From assembly GCA_018697195.1 (NCBI GenBank), contig CM031861.1, forward strand, positions 4,334,984 to 4,398,983: a DNA stretch of 64,000 bases, given 5' to 3'. A model generated the notes under the pieces. That model did no database searches. It had not been told where the DNA came from and saw only the letters and a list, made by a program, of their open reading frames with translations. Origin of the DNA: Certhia americana. Taxonomy: Eukaryota > Chordata > Aves > Passeriformes > Certhiidae. Numbering within the stretch: position 1 is the stretch's first letter; the number at the start of each line of letters is the position of its first letter. The translations under genes were made by a program, and so were the position numbers. Positions 12,812 through 26,400 of this stretch are shown in pieces.

Positions 12812-15800
12812 CTCCAAGGGGATATTACATAAAAAAAATCCCATCTCTTTGCTAAGATAATGTATTTTTTTCTCGTGCTATTTCACAATAGCTAGAGTGG
12901 CTTGATTTAAACTTCCAAATATAGTTTTCACCCAAACAGTGACTCAAACAGCCTATAGTTATGGCATAACTGCAATAACAAAGGAATTGGATGTAAATAA
13001 ATAAAATGGAGACTGTAAACACAGCTTCAGTCTGAATGGCCTTGTCATATTTCATACCCTCATTTTAATGCAATGCTAAGCAAAGCATGGAAATGTTTAC
13101 CTTTGTCTGATCCTTAATTCCCTAAATTTATGTGGAATCATGCACAGATGCTCTGGAAACCAGCATGGAAAAGCCTGGCATTTTAATTGATCCCAGAGCC
13201 TCTCTCCTCCCAGCCCCTGCTGCTACAAAGTCTGCTTCTTGCTCCAAAGGTTTGCCTGGTCACGGCAAGCAGCCAGGCAAGGTGCAGAAATCCAGGGAAG
13301 GAAGTAACCAATCAATTTTTTAATTTCCCTATGTAAACAGCAGCAAATCAGGATGGATTTTGAAATCTCATTAGTGGAAAGTGAGAGGCATTGTGCACAT
13401 TTTAACATGTGTATTAACTGCATGTAGTGGCTTGCAGACAGAAATTATAAGCCATTGGGTTTGTTTCACAAAGCTTTTCTTCAAAAGACAACCTGAATAC
13501 GTCATTTAATACTCTGAATGCTTTTTGGAGGGTGAGGGTGGGAATAATTTTTACTCCTTTGCCACTACTATCCTATCATTTTTAATGTTTTCTTACAGTT
13601 AGTTAATTATGTTGTAAGTAATACACTTTTTCTTATGCTTGAAAGGCTAAATATTGTCAGAGTTAGGAGGATGGCATGTAGAACAAGGCCCTGTTTTAGG
13701 AAGATTTATTACAAAAGGAAGAATTTTATGTTTGTCCTTAAAAATTTTCAATTAGTGTTGCCATGGCATATGAGTAAAAGTGAATGCAAATTTATCACTG
13801 TCATATTTGCAAGTCAGTGAGTTGTATGGTACCTCTGCACCTTCTGTAAAAAAGTTGGTTCATGATTGTTTCTAGGCTTTTAAGAGGTTGCTTTGCAGGT
13901 TTTCCCTTCTGTGACAATTATCAACAAGTGATTTTTCAAGATATTCCACACTCCCTGCTATGTCACCTTAGTAACTTCCATGGGCATGAACAGATCAATG
14001 GTCAGATCAGATCAATGTTTGAAAACACTAACTCATTGCTAATTTAAATAAAAAAAACCCTGTACATTCTACTGTGCCACTAGTAATATGCCACTTCTGC
14101 CCTTTGAGGTCCCTAATGTAGCTCAAAGCTCAAAGAGTCTTACATATGCTACATAAAATACCTGAATCTGTCATAAGATAAATACAAGGATTTGTTTCAG
14201 TGATGTACATGAAGTTTGAAAATTGAGGCATGCCTCAAACTATTTGCTCCATAAAAAAAATTAAAAATAAATATTATATATACATATGCAGCGACTTTGC
14301 AGGGAAAAGGCTTTTAAACTTTTAATGGGAAAATATAAATTTGCTTCAGCAGTTTCTAGGAGAAACCTTTTGGCACAGTGAAACGTGGACATTAAGGATT
14401 TCAAAGATCAATTAAATTTTTCAATAGTTTTGAAAAGAACGAGAAATCCTAGACATACTCAGGTACGTATAAGCTTTCCACTGAGTTAAAATCAATACTT
14501 TCAGTAAACTTCTTGTGGTAGCAAAAAGAAATAATATCATTAGCATTAACATTAGCTATAGGCAGCAAAATGCTTTTGCTTACATTATTTAGTTCTGATT
14601 CACCCTATAAAGATACTAATTTGATTAGGAGGGTCAATGAGCCTTTATTTATCAGGCATAATACCAAAGCAGTTCTCCCAGAAACATATTTTCCTGCCCT
14701 GCTGTCCAGTCATTGCTTGGAGAGAATAGGGAACATGTAGGAAAGGACCCTAAAAGGAAGCTTCATTCTCAACAGGCTATGGTGTCCTTGACTTCTTTGT
14801 TCCAGCCTCTATTCAAATTGACAGCCTAGAGATAAAATGTAGTAATTTTTACTTGTAGATGAAAATCCAATAGGGGAAAATAGACTTCCTTGTCTATTGT
14901 TTAGGAGACCTATGGCTTCTTGAGTCTTCAATCACTATCAACTCAAATTAATTTTCAATTTATAAGTCAGATGAGAACAGTGTCTCAAGGACACCAGAAA
15001 AAATATTTGTTCTTTGTCAAATAGATTTGAAGAACAACGGAGGTTGTTTTTAAAAATAAAATTGGAACTTCTAGGTTAAAAAGTCTTCTGAGTAAAAGAA
15101 CCACAGTAGCATTTTTCTGCTTGAAAACACTTCTTCAAAAAGAAAGAAGGAGAAGATAAGAATATCTTTTACTCAGAGATCATATAGATGTCACAGTTCA
15201 GGGTTTCTTTTATTATTGGTCAAATAGCACAAAAACTGATATCTTTGATCAGCTCTAAAACTTGCAGTCCAAAAACTGGTAAGGATCTAAAGACAGACAT
15301 TTAATTTTAAAAGATTGGCTTTTTTTGCAAATTCATTGCATTATTCTGGGGTGTTGTAATGAGGAGTAAAATCAAAAATATATAATTTACTTAAAAATCA
15401 AAACTTCTGCAGCAGTTTGAGGACTGCATTTCAGAACTCTTTTCTTTCCTATTACAAGTCAAACCATTAAATATTTCTTCTCTCCCAACAACTTTTCACA
15501 CCAGTTTCCCAAATGGATTTTCCACCTCTCTCCCTTTTTGTCCCTACTTAAACATTAATTTTCTTTCCATTTCATTGTGTGCAACTAGAGAAGTGAAATA
15601 ATTGCAGATGTTCCCCTTTTTTTCATTGTGGTAAATGGGAGGACTCTTTTCATGCTGACAACATACAAAAAGCTGGACTTTACTTATTTTAGCAGACATT
15701 TGCTTTTTAAAACTCTCAGAGGGCCTGACCATATGTTCAGCTCACATTTATACAGCCTGATTAATTTAACCCATTACAGCCTCATAACTGGCTTGAGAAA

Positions 15801-18800
15801 ATAGAATTCATAAGTATATCATGCCTGTAAATGTAATTCTATAAAACACAAATGAAATTTCTTGTTGAAATTGAGTGTTAGGACACTCAATCTAGGTTTT
15901 CAGTTTAAAATATACTTATATTATAGAAATTACATAAAGTGGCAGGCCAGAAACAAAGAAGAAATGCATTTAAACCCCCTTGCAAGCACTGGAGGCTCTT
16001 TGTAGCTCTGATACGGTGATGTTGGAAAACAGACTCTCCAAGTATTTTTATCCATCACTTGCCAAATGATGTTTTTCTTATAATTAAATATTTGATTAAT
16101 ATTTGCAGATGTCCAAAAGAGTAGAATTTCTTGTGTCACCACCACATCATCCGTGTGTTCTGGAGCAGCTAGACTCCCCAGAGGCAGCAAAGGAAGGTGT
16201 TGATTCCTCCCCAGCACTGTTAACAGCATTTCCTCAGAGCAGGGGAAATGGTGGCACCAAAGTCGTCCTGATTCTTGTGGCTTGGACCTGAGGCAGGAAC
16301 TTTGCCAACAAATCATCCAGAAATATTTAGTGCCTCCTGAATCTCTCTTTTAAGACCTTTTGGGCTCAATTTGATCAATGGAGATATGTAGATACCTGGC
16401 CTGGGGAAGGATCTCAGTCAGCTCCAGGGCAGACTGAATTAAACACTGCAATTACTACGTGGCTGCCATTATCCCAAAGTAGGACTTTCCACTTGTGAAA
16501 AGGGAGGCAGGCTTAATACTATGTGGGACTAGTTCTATCATACCAAGACTGATATTTCCCAAAATACGTAGTCCTGGCCTTTGTTTCTTTCTATATACTA
16601 AGTGGAAAGAGAATAAACTAACACCAAATATTTAAGTTATAGCTTTACTGATTGTGAGTGCTTTTACATATTAAGTTAATAAGACAGAAATAGAGTACAG
16701 AGTAAAGTCTTTAAGCTCTTTTAAGCTTAAACTACTCAATTATGAGATGCTAACTAATTTATTTTTATTTTAAACTTAGTAACCAGTTACTTGTGTCCCG
16801 CACTGCAGACTTTCTTAACTAATTATACAAAATCACTTAAACTTGTGCAGAAGAAGGAGAGGAGGACTACATCCTAAACCCTCCATCTTGTTACATAGAT
16901 GTTAGATGCAGTGTATCTTTGTGGATCATTCCCTGTCAGCACAGAAAGTCTGAAATTCTCTCTGTCTAGGGTTGCAACAACCAAACACTTTGAAAATACT
17001 GTCTTTCTGTTTGTTTACTTATTCCTGAGAATATGGCTTTGTCATGTGAATCTCAAAATACTGATTACTAGTTTTTAGTAGTTTCAGTAACACCTGCAAA
17101 TAGTGCAGGCTTCACAAAATGCAGGGGAAAACCATCCTTCCCTGAAAGGGTTACAGGAGAGAGGGCAAGCAGGTGGAAGAGAGAAGGAAGCATCTCTGAC
17201 AAGTTCCTCAGATGGTAAGAGAGCTGACTTAAACAATCCCAGTCATGATAAAAAACATACTGAAGCCAGTTAAAAATCTTGCTTTAAGAATTAAACTCAG
17301 ATATAGAGGGATAGGATGAAATAATTTACTTTTTACTAGTCTTTTAAATTAAAATATGCTTCCAATTACTTTGCTCAGCTGAAAAGGACAGTTGGAATAT
17401 GCTGCTGTCCCTCATTTTGGACAATGGCTTTGCAGGCTGCTTTGTTAGAAAGTTCTTCTATAAACAAATGAAACAACAGTAACTGGAAAATATTTTTTAA
17501 CCTCCTCAATGTCTCTTGTAAGTGAAAAGCAGAAAATCTATTTCCTAGAAATGTCTTCTTGCAGAACTTCATCTAAAACTCTCATTTTCAGAGCTAAGGT
17601 TTCGTTTTTTCACTTATGCCAGCAACTAGGTAACAAATCTTAGGTACACGCTCAGGTTACATTTTTCTGTTTCTTGCACATTTTTTATTCACTGACTTAA
17701 TCCTCAAAGTACTTGTGCCAGCAGGAAAGCATGCTATCTTTCCAACTTATTTTCTCAGTGACAGTAGATAGGCATGACAGGGATCTGGTCCCAGCCACTC
17801 ACACATCGAAGTCATAATGTTTTAATTTGCAAAACTCTTTGGGGTTTTTTTCGAGCTACAGGAGAAATTAGATGAGACATGTCATTTAAATAGCATTCAC
17901 ACCACCTAGTTTTGGAGAATCGATTCATTCTACTCCTCTATATGAATATATACACTCAATTTGGAAACAAATCAACTCAGAAGTCCTCATTTCCTCACTG
18001 GTAGTATACAGGGTGATGCAAGATGTGGTTCCAACCTATGACAGCTGCATACATCTTCCAAAAATTTGGTAGCAGGAGGATTAATTACCCCAGATTTTAC
18101 TTGGGGCCAGCAACTGCCCGGAGCACTTTGCTCTCAGCCACAGACTGGAAGCATGACACGTTAGGTGTTCAGCAGAAGGCAAAGCATGGGAAGACAAAGT
18201 GAAACAAAGTGATTCTCCCCACACAACCATATTTCTGTATGAATTTCTTGATATGTGAACATTATGGATTATAGATGCTGCCTCTTATTTGGTCAAGACA
18301 GCTAAGAGGAAGAGTGATTCTTTTCAGAATTCCTTCAGAATCCAAAAGTAATTCAGCTGTCTTTGTTATCACTTGCTTGAAAATATTCTAAAGGAAAAGC
18401 TTCTACCCTTGCTGGTCATTTGGCTCACTGTGACTATTCTGAAATCCCATAATAGAGAGCAGCATGACACTTCACTGTAAGAGCTATGACCTGTAGTTAG
18501 AAAGTCTGCTTCAGTGCAGTGGGTTATCTCAATATTGAGTTGTGTTCCACAGTACCCCACAGTACTTAAACCTTACCCTATTGTCCAAATGTGATTCAGT
18601 ACTGCTCCACATCTCGCTTTCTAAATGCAGATCTTGACTGAAATTCAGTTCTGCAAGTGCATGAATAAACAATTGCATGCAAATCTTGCTAGATGCAACT
18701 TCAAATATTGCTCAGAAAACTGAAATTTTAGGCCTTGATTCTATCTCCTCCCACTGACTTCAGCAAAGCAGGATCAGGAAAAAAAATTACAAATTATATT

Positions 18801-19797
18801 TGATTAGTAAATCTCAATCTGAATTCCAACTCTTATTACCACTAGTTTACTTTATGGCTTTTAAATCAGGTTATTTTTGCTAAGCCAGTCAGAAAATGTT
18901 TTTGGAATCACATTTCACTGTCATCCAAAAGGGTGGAGTTGTCTCCCCTGCCTGGAGCAAAACCCTGACAAATAAATTCGCTGACAAAATATTTCCATGA
19001 GATTAGACTACAAGTGAGCATCAGGGTCTATGAATCTACCACTTAGAGTAAAAAAATTAGGTAAAAAAATTCTACAAAAAAATTCACTAATTTGGAAAAC
19101 AAAAATACAGGAATTTTTCATGCCACAGTACCAGAAAAGCTTTGTACAGTTTACAGGTGAATTTTGTCTACTGATAGAACAATGAAATGGGTGCAAGTCA
19201 TAGGATGCTACTTTTAGAGCCAGTGTTTTTTAGGAATGAAGTTCAGGAAATCTCTATTAATTCATCAGAGTTCTTTTCAAGACAACCCCTTATAATATTT
19301 ATAATCTACCTGCTGAATATTTTAAATCACTGCTGAAGAAGAGAGGACAGGCATGAAACTAATCTCATCAGTGAATCAAGTCTTAAACAGAGGAGCCTCA
19401 AATCCAATTGGAACATAAAAAGGCTACTCCAAAGAGTTCATAACCCTCACACCAGCATAATTTCTAACTCTTCTGAAGTAAAAACAGAACAACCTTTAGT
19501 TTATAATAACTTAGAACAAATTATCTTTTGCTATTAAAAGAATATATGTCTTTAACGTTTTCATTTGGAAACCTAGTTTACTCTGCTGGTTAGTATTCTC
19601 AGGAGTAGGGCTCACCTTAACCAGGTAGTATTTTTGATCTAGGATTGATAAAGTCGAATGAGAAAATGTGGACTTTGACATCACTTTTGGTGATGTTGGT
19701 GGTGGTATGTCACAGTTTAGCCCAGACTGGGCAATTTTGTAATATTGATGCCTGATTAAACCAATGAAAAAGGTGGATATGCCTCTAGTGAATACAC

Positions 19798-19931
19798 ATT
19801 TTACATTTAATAAATTTTATTATTTAGTTAAATTTTACATTATTTATTATTATTTAAATTATTTAAATTATTTAGTTAAATTATTTAAATTATTTAGTTA
19901 AATTTTACATTTAATAAATTTTATTATTTAG
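19798..19931. repeat. AT-rich nested tandem duplication
   Basis: A 30-base sequence starting ATTTTACATTTAATAAATTT is present exactly twice (19798-19827 and 19902-19931, 104 bases apart). Between the copies, a 22-base unit (ATTTAAATTATTTAG...) is exactly repeated in tandem (19861-19882 and 19883-19904). Both outer copies are next to GTGAATACA (before the first, after the second), which looks like a staggered or replication-slippage duplication of one original stretch. Confidence 0.9.
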
Positions 19932-19974
19932 TGAATACAGGTGAGAATCCTAAAATATCTCTCTCCTGGTTTTC

Positions 19975-20410
19975 AGTGGGGTAAGTTGCAGAGCCTGTTG
20001 TTGAGAACAGCCCAGCTGTTCCCTATGGCTGGGCCAGGCTGAGGTTCCCTCCTTCCCTCTCTCGGCACCCCTGGCAGGCAAGGGAGAAGGAGAGGCAGTG
20101 ATGGGGGGGAAGGAAGGCTCAGCCTAGCCTTGGATGCTGAAATCTGCCAACCCAGGACTGCCCACACAGCAACCAGGGGCTGAGCCAGACCCAGCATCTG
20201 CCAAGCAGGGAAAAGGAAGAGGCCCGGGTGGGAGACAGCTGAGGCCTGACTGGGCTGGAGGGGGATCCTGGCCTCCCTCTCTCAGCACAGCTGGAACTGG
20301 AGGGCAGCAGCCAAGCCTTGGGATCCTGGCCCAGCTCCAATATCACTGCAATGCATCACCTGACTGCCTTGTACCAGCTGCAGCCTGTGTGAATTTTTCT
20401 TTTCCTTGAC
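19975..20410. other. GC-rich block next to an LTR-like element; possible ERV-derived sequence
   Basis: GC content rises sharply against the AT-rich DNA on the left. Similar blocks recur inside it: GGCTGGGCCAGGCTGAGG / GGGCTGGAGGGGGATCCTGG, each followed by CCTCCCTCTCT-type text, near 20,030-20,065 and 20,250-20,285. That suggests a degenerate internal duplication. Open frames on both strands (up to 91 codons) lack recognisable domains. It may be the U3 part of the retroviral element that follows, but no terminus proves this. Confidence 0.35.
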
Positions 20411-20459
20411 CAGATGAAACTTCCAAAGTATGAATCTTACCCAGAGGAAAAGAGGAGAC

Positions 20460-21163
20460 CAGATGAAATGTAGAAAGATACAGCATGAGACTTGATGTCA
20501 GAGGAAGTGAGAAGAGAATCTTAAATGGCAAGGAAGATTAAAAGAGTGGCCTGATTAGGTTGGACTTCTCTTGTGAGGCCATAGAAAATGGTCTTAAGTA
20601 CCCTGTAACCCTTGGAGTGTTTTTTTAGGGGGATGCAAGGTTCTAGACATAGCTGTGTGTTGCTAGAGAAAATTGAGCAGAGGAAGACTGAAGAAGTGAG
20701 AGATGAAGCCTTGTCCATTGAGGAAAGAAAACCTCTGTTCCTTGAGATGAAGAGAACTTTTGTTTTATACTAGAAGAGTCATCCTTAAACTGTACCCTAA
20801 TAAACTGATATGCCCCATGACCTGCTGTGGCAGGCTGTTTCATGGGAGGGACTTCACAAATGGCAACATTTCCCCCCCCAGGTGGGCCAAGTGGGGAGTG
20901 TGGAAGCAGGAAAACTGGAATCTTGTGGGAAATTCCTGTGGTACCCAAGAGAGACTCCTTTCTCCTTGATGAATTGAGAAATGATTATTTTAAGAGTGAT
21001 AACTGACTGAGAATCCCAAGTTTTGTCTTTCTATATTGGAGTAAAAAAGTGAATAGTTGGTGGGGGGAGGAGAAATGTTTTGAAGGTTTCATTCTGATCT
21101 TTTTTCTCTTGTAATGTCAGTTAATAAAGTTCTATTCTTTTTAAGTTTAAGCCTGCTTTGCTC
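20460..21163 (+). mobile_element. LTR-like element of an avian ERV, truncated at its 3' end
   Basis: The sequence contains two polyadenylation signals (AATAAA at 20799-20804 and 21123-21128). The segment TGTAATGTCAGTTAATAAAG followed by a T-rich stretch and AAGCCTGCTTTGCTCTTG (about 21,112-21,165) matches my memory of the R/U5 end of an ERVL-type LTR found widely in birds. The expected remaining terminus ending in CA is missing after GCTCTTG, so the copy seems cut there. A C8 tract lies at about 20,872-20,880. The left boundary is uncertain and the GC-rich block before it may belong to the same element. No retroviral ORF is seen. Confidence 0.5.
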
Positions 21164-21399
21164 TTGAAATTGGGAAATTTCGAATTGGCAAACTAAAACT
21201 GAGACTTAAATTGGTGATTCTGCCTGGTTTCAAACTGAAACGATGACATGGTAGTAGTAATGTTTTCATTTGTTCATTTGTTTTACAATCTCTAGAGACA
21301 ATTCTGCATTCATTTGAAGTCGTCACTGGGTAACTTGGCAATTGATGCCTATGGACACCTAAAATGAGCACCATGGTATCTCCCAGTAGGGGGGAAAGA

Positions 21400-21564
21400 C
21401 TGGAACAGGTTGGCTGGAGTGGCCATGGAGGTCCCCCTACTTGGAGATTTTCATCTGGACAAAATCCTGAACATTTTGTTCTAGATGACCCTGCTTGAGA
21501 ATTGGGAGTGGACCATGTCCTCCCAAGGTCCCTTACAAACTTAACTTCTCTGTGATTCTGTGAG
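21400..21564 (+). mobile_element. CR1 LINE, short 3' end
   Basis: Matches the CR1 3' end in order: GGAACAGGTTGGCTGGAGTGG, CCATGGAGGTCCCCCTACTTGGAGAT, a segment equivalent to GATCCTGAGCAACATGTTCTAGATGACCCTGCTTGAG, then AAGGTCCCTTACAAACTTAACTTC and a terminal TCTGTGATTCTGTGAG. The last motif puts the 3' end on the right. It is diverged and 5'-truncated. The 146-codon minus-strand open frame covering it (21,147-21,587) is an antisense shadow, not a gene. Confidence 0.85.
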
Positions 21565-23043
21565 TCAAGTGAGCAGAGCGTGAGCAAATCCTGGTGGAAT
21601 GCTTCCTTACTGTCTGTGTGATGGGATCACTGCAGCTGGGTACTGGGCACAGTTACAGTGCTATTGCCTCCAAATAAGAAGAATGTAGTAAAAATTAACT
21701 CCTTCTCAAGCAGCATCAATAATGCAATCTTCCCAGAACAGAGCATGTTTTGTTCTTCGCCTTAACAAGGTATTCTGCTTCACCCTAACCATGAGCTGCT
21801 TTCCACCTAGTGGAAGGACTTTGCTGGAAGATCTAAATACTCAGCAGATCTTCTGCATTATGTATGAACAGAGCCTGCAAACAAAAATTGTGTAAAACAA
21901 GTCATAATTTTTAAAATTAAGATAAAATTTGAATTTCTGATACTGTTACATACTTTCTGAAATCAAGACCCTTGGTATGGGGTTAGTGCATCTTTGTTTT
22001 AATCTTTTCTCTTTACTTTGGCATTTCTTGTGATAGTCAACAATGATATATTGTGATTCTTGCTGAAGAAAAATTCATTCTTTTAGATTAGTAAAACTTG
22101 TATCTGAAATACAAGTGTGAAATAGAATGAAAATATTATCAGTACTACAATATAATCACATTTAATAATCATGGAGCCATGCTTGCATTCACTACATTTC
22201 CCATTGCCTAGAAAAAAATTCAGATAATATTACAAGCAAAATGTAAAAGTTCCATACTTCCATAATTGCATCATTTCTCTTTCTATGTCTTCCCCAACAT
22301 CTCTTTGTCTTCAGCAAGTGAGTAAACATATAAAGTTAAATTCTGATCATGAGGTCCCATTCAAGTTTTACTCTGCAAAAATAAACAGCAACAAAAGCTG
22401 CTAACACAGACTGACTGGTGCACATACTAATGCAGACTTTTGGATGAATTCAAATTGTCACAAAATGTCCTCAAAAGTCGAATGTTTCTGCACGTTCATG
22501 AGGTTGTCAAACTATGGCATCATTAACATTGTTTAGTGTCCAATAATTCTGTTCTCCCCATGGACAACGACTGTGCAGAAATAATTACTTGGCAATCACA
22601 TGCACTTCATCACTTCCAAATTAGATTTCAGTGATCCACTGCTTTATTTCCAGAGTAATCTAATTACTACAATGGAGTTGCCTTCACCTTTTTTTTTTAT
22701 TTCTTTCATTTGATATTTATTGCCACAGATGCAATGTGAGTTAAACACAGCCAAGAAAAATATGATTTGGGGAGAAGCATTTGGATAATGTGTTTTAAAA
22801 CATAAACGAAAATGATCCTTTAAATCTCTATTCCAATGTAAACACATCCAGTAAATCAATGTTATTAAAAGAGAAAAAAAAAAAGGAACCAAAAAGCGTA
22901 TCTAGAGAATTCCTTGAAGTAACAGATTTTTTCAAAAAACCCACTTTGATCACATAGAAATATTTCTTTCTGTTTTAACAGTACTATTAAAATGTAATTC
23001 TGAAAAAAAAATTCATTTAGTCACCTTGCAAAACTTTGAGTAT
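21565..23043. other. Intergenic, no gene seen
   Basis: AT-rich sequence between two CR1 fragments. Nothing in it is recognisable beyond short T and A runs near 22,690 and 22,871. Confidence 0.55.
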
Positions 23044-23467
23044 CTAAAGAAAGGCAATCAAACTGGTAAAGTTCTGAAGCACAAGTCTGATGAGGAGCAG
23101 CTGAGGGAGCTGAGGGCTCAGCCTGGAGAAAAGGAGGCTTAGGGGGACCTTCTCTTTCCACAAATTCCTGAAAGGAGATTGTAACAAGGTGGAAGTTTGC
23201 CTTTTCTCCCAGGTAGCAAATAACAAGACAAGAAGAAATGGCCTCGAGTTGCACCAGAGGAGACTTAGATTGAATATTAGGAAGAATTTTTTCACCCAGA
23301 GAGTGGTCAGACATTGAAACAGACTGCCCAGGGCAGTGGTGGAATCCCTGGAGCTGTTTAAAAGATTGGCCTCAGGGACATGGCTTAGCAGTGGACTTGG
23401 CAGTTCTCAGTTGAATGTTGGACTTAATGATCTTAAAGTTCTTTCCCAACTTAAACAATTCTCTGAT
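23044..23467 (+). mobile_element. CR1 LINE, 3' region
   Basis: The order of CR1 landmarks is intact: CAGCTGAGGGAGCTGAGGGCTCAGCCTGGAGAAAAGGAGGCT, GGGGGACCTTCTCT, a GTTGCACCAGAGGAGACTTAGATTGAATATTAGGAAGAATTTTTTCACC block, AACAGACTGCCCAGGGCAGTGGTGGAATCCCTGGAG, and a GACTTAATGATCTTAAAGTTCTTTCCCAAC tail. It is an old, diverged, 5'-truncated copy in plus orientation. The open frames on the opposite strand here are shadows of the repeat. Confidence 0.9.
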
Positions 23468-26400
23468 TTGCTTCCATGATATCACCAGAAGAATAGCCAA
23501 AACTAGTTTTTTTCCTTCTAGTAAATAATTGCCATGTGAGAATTTAAGATTTTCTGAACTGTGGATGCTTCTGGATGAGGCAATTGGCTCACATTTATCA
23601 GGTGGTGAGTATTCATCACATTATTTCATCAAGTGCTTAAATTTAAGAACAGCTACTGAGTAGGACCTAAGAAGATACACCAAAATTTATAGTTAAGGCA
23701 TTAGCTAAAGCAGATACATTTGATAGTATTTTTTATGCTCAGATGTTTTGGCATATTTTGTTCTTTATTTTCTGGACTGAGGACTTGGTTGAATCAGACC
23801 TACTGAATACCAAGTCTTGCAGATCTTCATGATTTGTACAACAAGCTGGTGATTATTATTGCATTTTTTGTTTCTCTTTTTATGGGCTTTAAGAAACGTA
23901 TTTATTTTCTCAATAGCAAGGCTTGGTACTTCTGAAATCCAATAGGATCATCTATTGGATTCTTGTGCAACCACCACCAATTATATTGGATCTTTAGGCA
24001 TTTAGGTGACTTCATTTTACTAAAGTCTCAGCATGCCTTTTACAGATAAATTAGGTCCTGTAATCCTAAAATGAGCATTTTTAGCACAGGACTGATTAGT
24101 GTTTACAGAGTTGGGACTTTTTTTTCAGGAAAAAAGAATAAGCCGTGTTCTTACTGGCATATTTGCTATTAGAAAGAAACAGCTTTATGTTCAAAACACA
24201 TAATGATGTGTTGTCCAGAAGCAGAGTTCTCTATTTCTTGGACCTGTGATATTAATGCACTGAAATATTATTGTTCACTTATTTATGAATGCACAGTTAA
24301 AAGTACAACGGTGAAGTTGAATTCCAGAAATCAGTATTCTTGGTAGACTAATAAGCCTGGGTCTTTATTTCCACAATAATCAAAACCTAATGCATCAAAT
24401 AACACATACTGGTTATTGGCAATGATAACAGAACCCATGCATCTCTCTTTTGCCACTCTAGTGCCTATTCTAGTCCAGAATATTTCATATGTATAATTCT
24501 TCAGAGACTCAGTATTACTGAAGTTTCACAATCCAGGATGGGGAGAAAAAACACATTATTGTCACACATTTTTTACTGGATTTTCACTCTCTTGTACATC
24601 TTTTATTCTCCAAGATCCTTTGACTTAGGTTACTTACTAAAGAGGACACTCTCAAGGGCTCAGCTCACTCTAGCTCTTGTGTGTCATGAGGTGACAGGAT
24701 GGAGCTTGCAATCCTGTGGCCATCAAGGTGAGAAATCTGGGAAGAGAGTACAGATGTGATGAGTGTCTGGAGAATCTTTCTGAATAGTACAGAAAAGCTA
24801 CAACTCCTTTTGAATGGCAAGAAAACTCCTCACAGCTAAAGATATTTCTTCCCCCAGCACTGAGAATAAAAATCCTGGTTTTCTCATGTAAGCTTTGCTG
24901 TTCCTAAAAGTGGAAACAAAATATAATGCTGTTACATTTTCTCTTGTTTTCAAGCACAGCTGAATCAGCATTTGCATTCAAGTTTTGGTTGCAGTATTTA
25001 CCACTGCAACACAGAGAAGCAAGCCAGCAAGGAAGTCTGTATCTGAAACCTGCCCCAACCTTCATGCCTTTTTAATGAGCACCTCTCATTTTTGGCAGCA
25101 AGTCAAGATCAGATTTTCCTCTCTCAACTCAAATGCCATTACAGTCACATTAATTGCAATTCTATCTAGAAAAAACAGTCAGAATTCTAATCACAATTTG
25201 TGTTTCCCACTTTACATTTGCTCAAGAAAATCAAGTGCCATGAATTTGTGCCAAGTGCTCAAAATTGGCAGAATTAGCAAATTTATTTGGCTTTTGTGGG
25301 AAGAACTGTGAAAGAAATGGGGTTTGACTTATATTATACTTTCTGATATGATATACCTAGAAGCAGATATTTTCCCATTAGATATGTACAATAAAAAAGG
25401 GCCAAAATCATGCAGACGTTTTAGAAGAGACTTGTACAACATAAAAGAGCACTATTTTAAGGCAAAGGAAGTTAATGCAATCAGACCATTACAGCCAAAT
25501 ATTTTGGTGCTCTCTAGTGGCAGAACATTGGGACGTACAATAGCTTTGCAATTTATTAGCTATTTAAAATCCTGGAAAAGACAGAACAATTTTATTTTTT
25601 CTGGATGTACAGGTAAGTGAAGTGTCCACAGTGTATACTGTATTTGCCTAGTGTTCTCATATGCAGGGGAAGTGAAGCATTCCTAAGTGTCAATAAAAGA
25701 CAAAAAAACCTTGATTAGTGAAATCCTGTAGCCAATAGACCTCAGATTTAAGGCTTCATCCCAACACAGGCAAGGAACCACTTACATCTAAATCATGCTG
25801 ATTTATACTCCAGAATTCCCTCCCCTTGGAGTTTGTGGGGTTTCACTCTCCAGGTTTTATGACTGATGGCTACTAGTGAATAGTTGATGTAACAGGCACA
25901 CACAGATGTGCACAACTGTGTGTACACTTGCATGCAACCATACACATATACATGGATTTAAAAATATTATACCAGCCAAAGGACTGTAAGATAGGAAAGG
26001 AAAAGAAAGCGTGAGTGCATACTGACCAACAATTGCCCAAATGTTCATAAATAATACCACAGGAAAACTCATAAAAGAAAAAGAGAAAGCAAAAACATAG
26101 TTACTCTACATCTGCTCAAAAAGCAACAAAACCATAAGCCATTATGATATCCTGAAGCTTTAAAATTCAAAAGTAGTGACGAAATGGCACTGAAATACTG
26201 TATGTGCAAGACTGCCATTGTTAACAGAATAAAATGTGTTTTTGCTAAAAAGTCACTTATCTTTAATTGCTAAATGTGAAGCTATTAGGAAGAACTTTCA
26301 AATATTCTGAGAAGATAGAGAGGGGATGTTCTACAAGGAAAATGGAACACAATTTCTTATCTAATAGTGCCTCACATGGATTGCATTAGACACCAAGTTT

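Larger units (their letters stand above)
5765..19797. other. Long gene desert segment, no gene seen
   Basis: About 14 kb of AT-rich sequence. The longest open frame (141 codons at 9,867-10,292) overlaps another frame on the same strand, has no family-like motif and looks like chance. Slightly GC-richer patches at about 8,945-9,235, 9,560-9,740, 9,930-10,150 and 13,130-13,310 could be decayed repeats or conserved non-coding DNA, but I recognise none of them. The simple repeats in this stretch are listed separately. Confidence 0.5.

Noticed and set aside
21147..21587. 146-codon minus-strand open frame
   Set aside because: It runs antisense across a CR1 3' end; its composition follows from the repeat.
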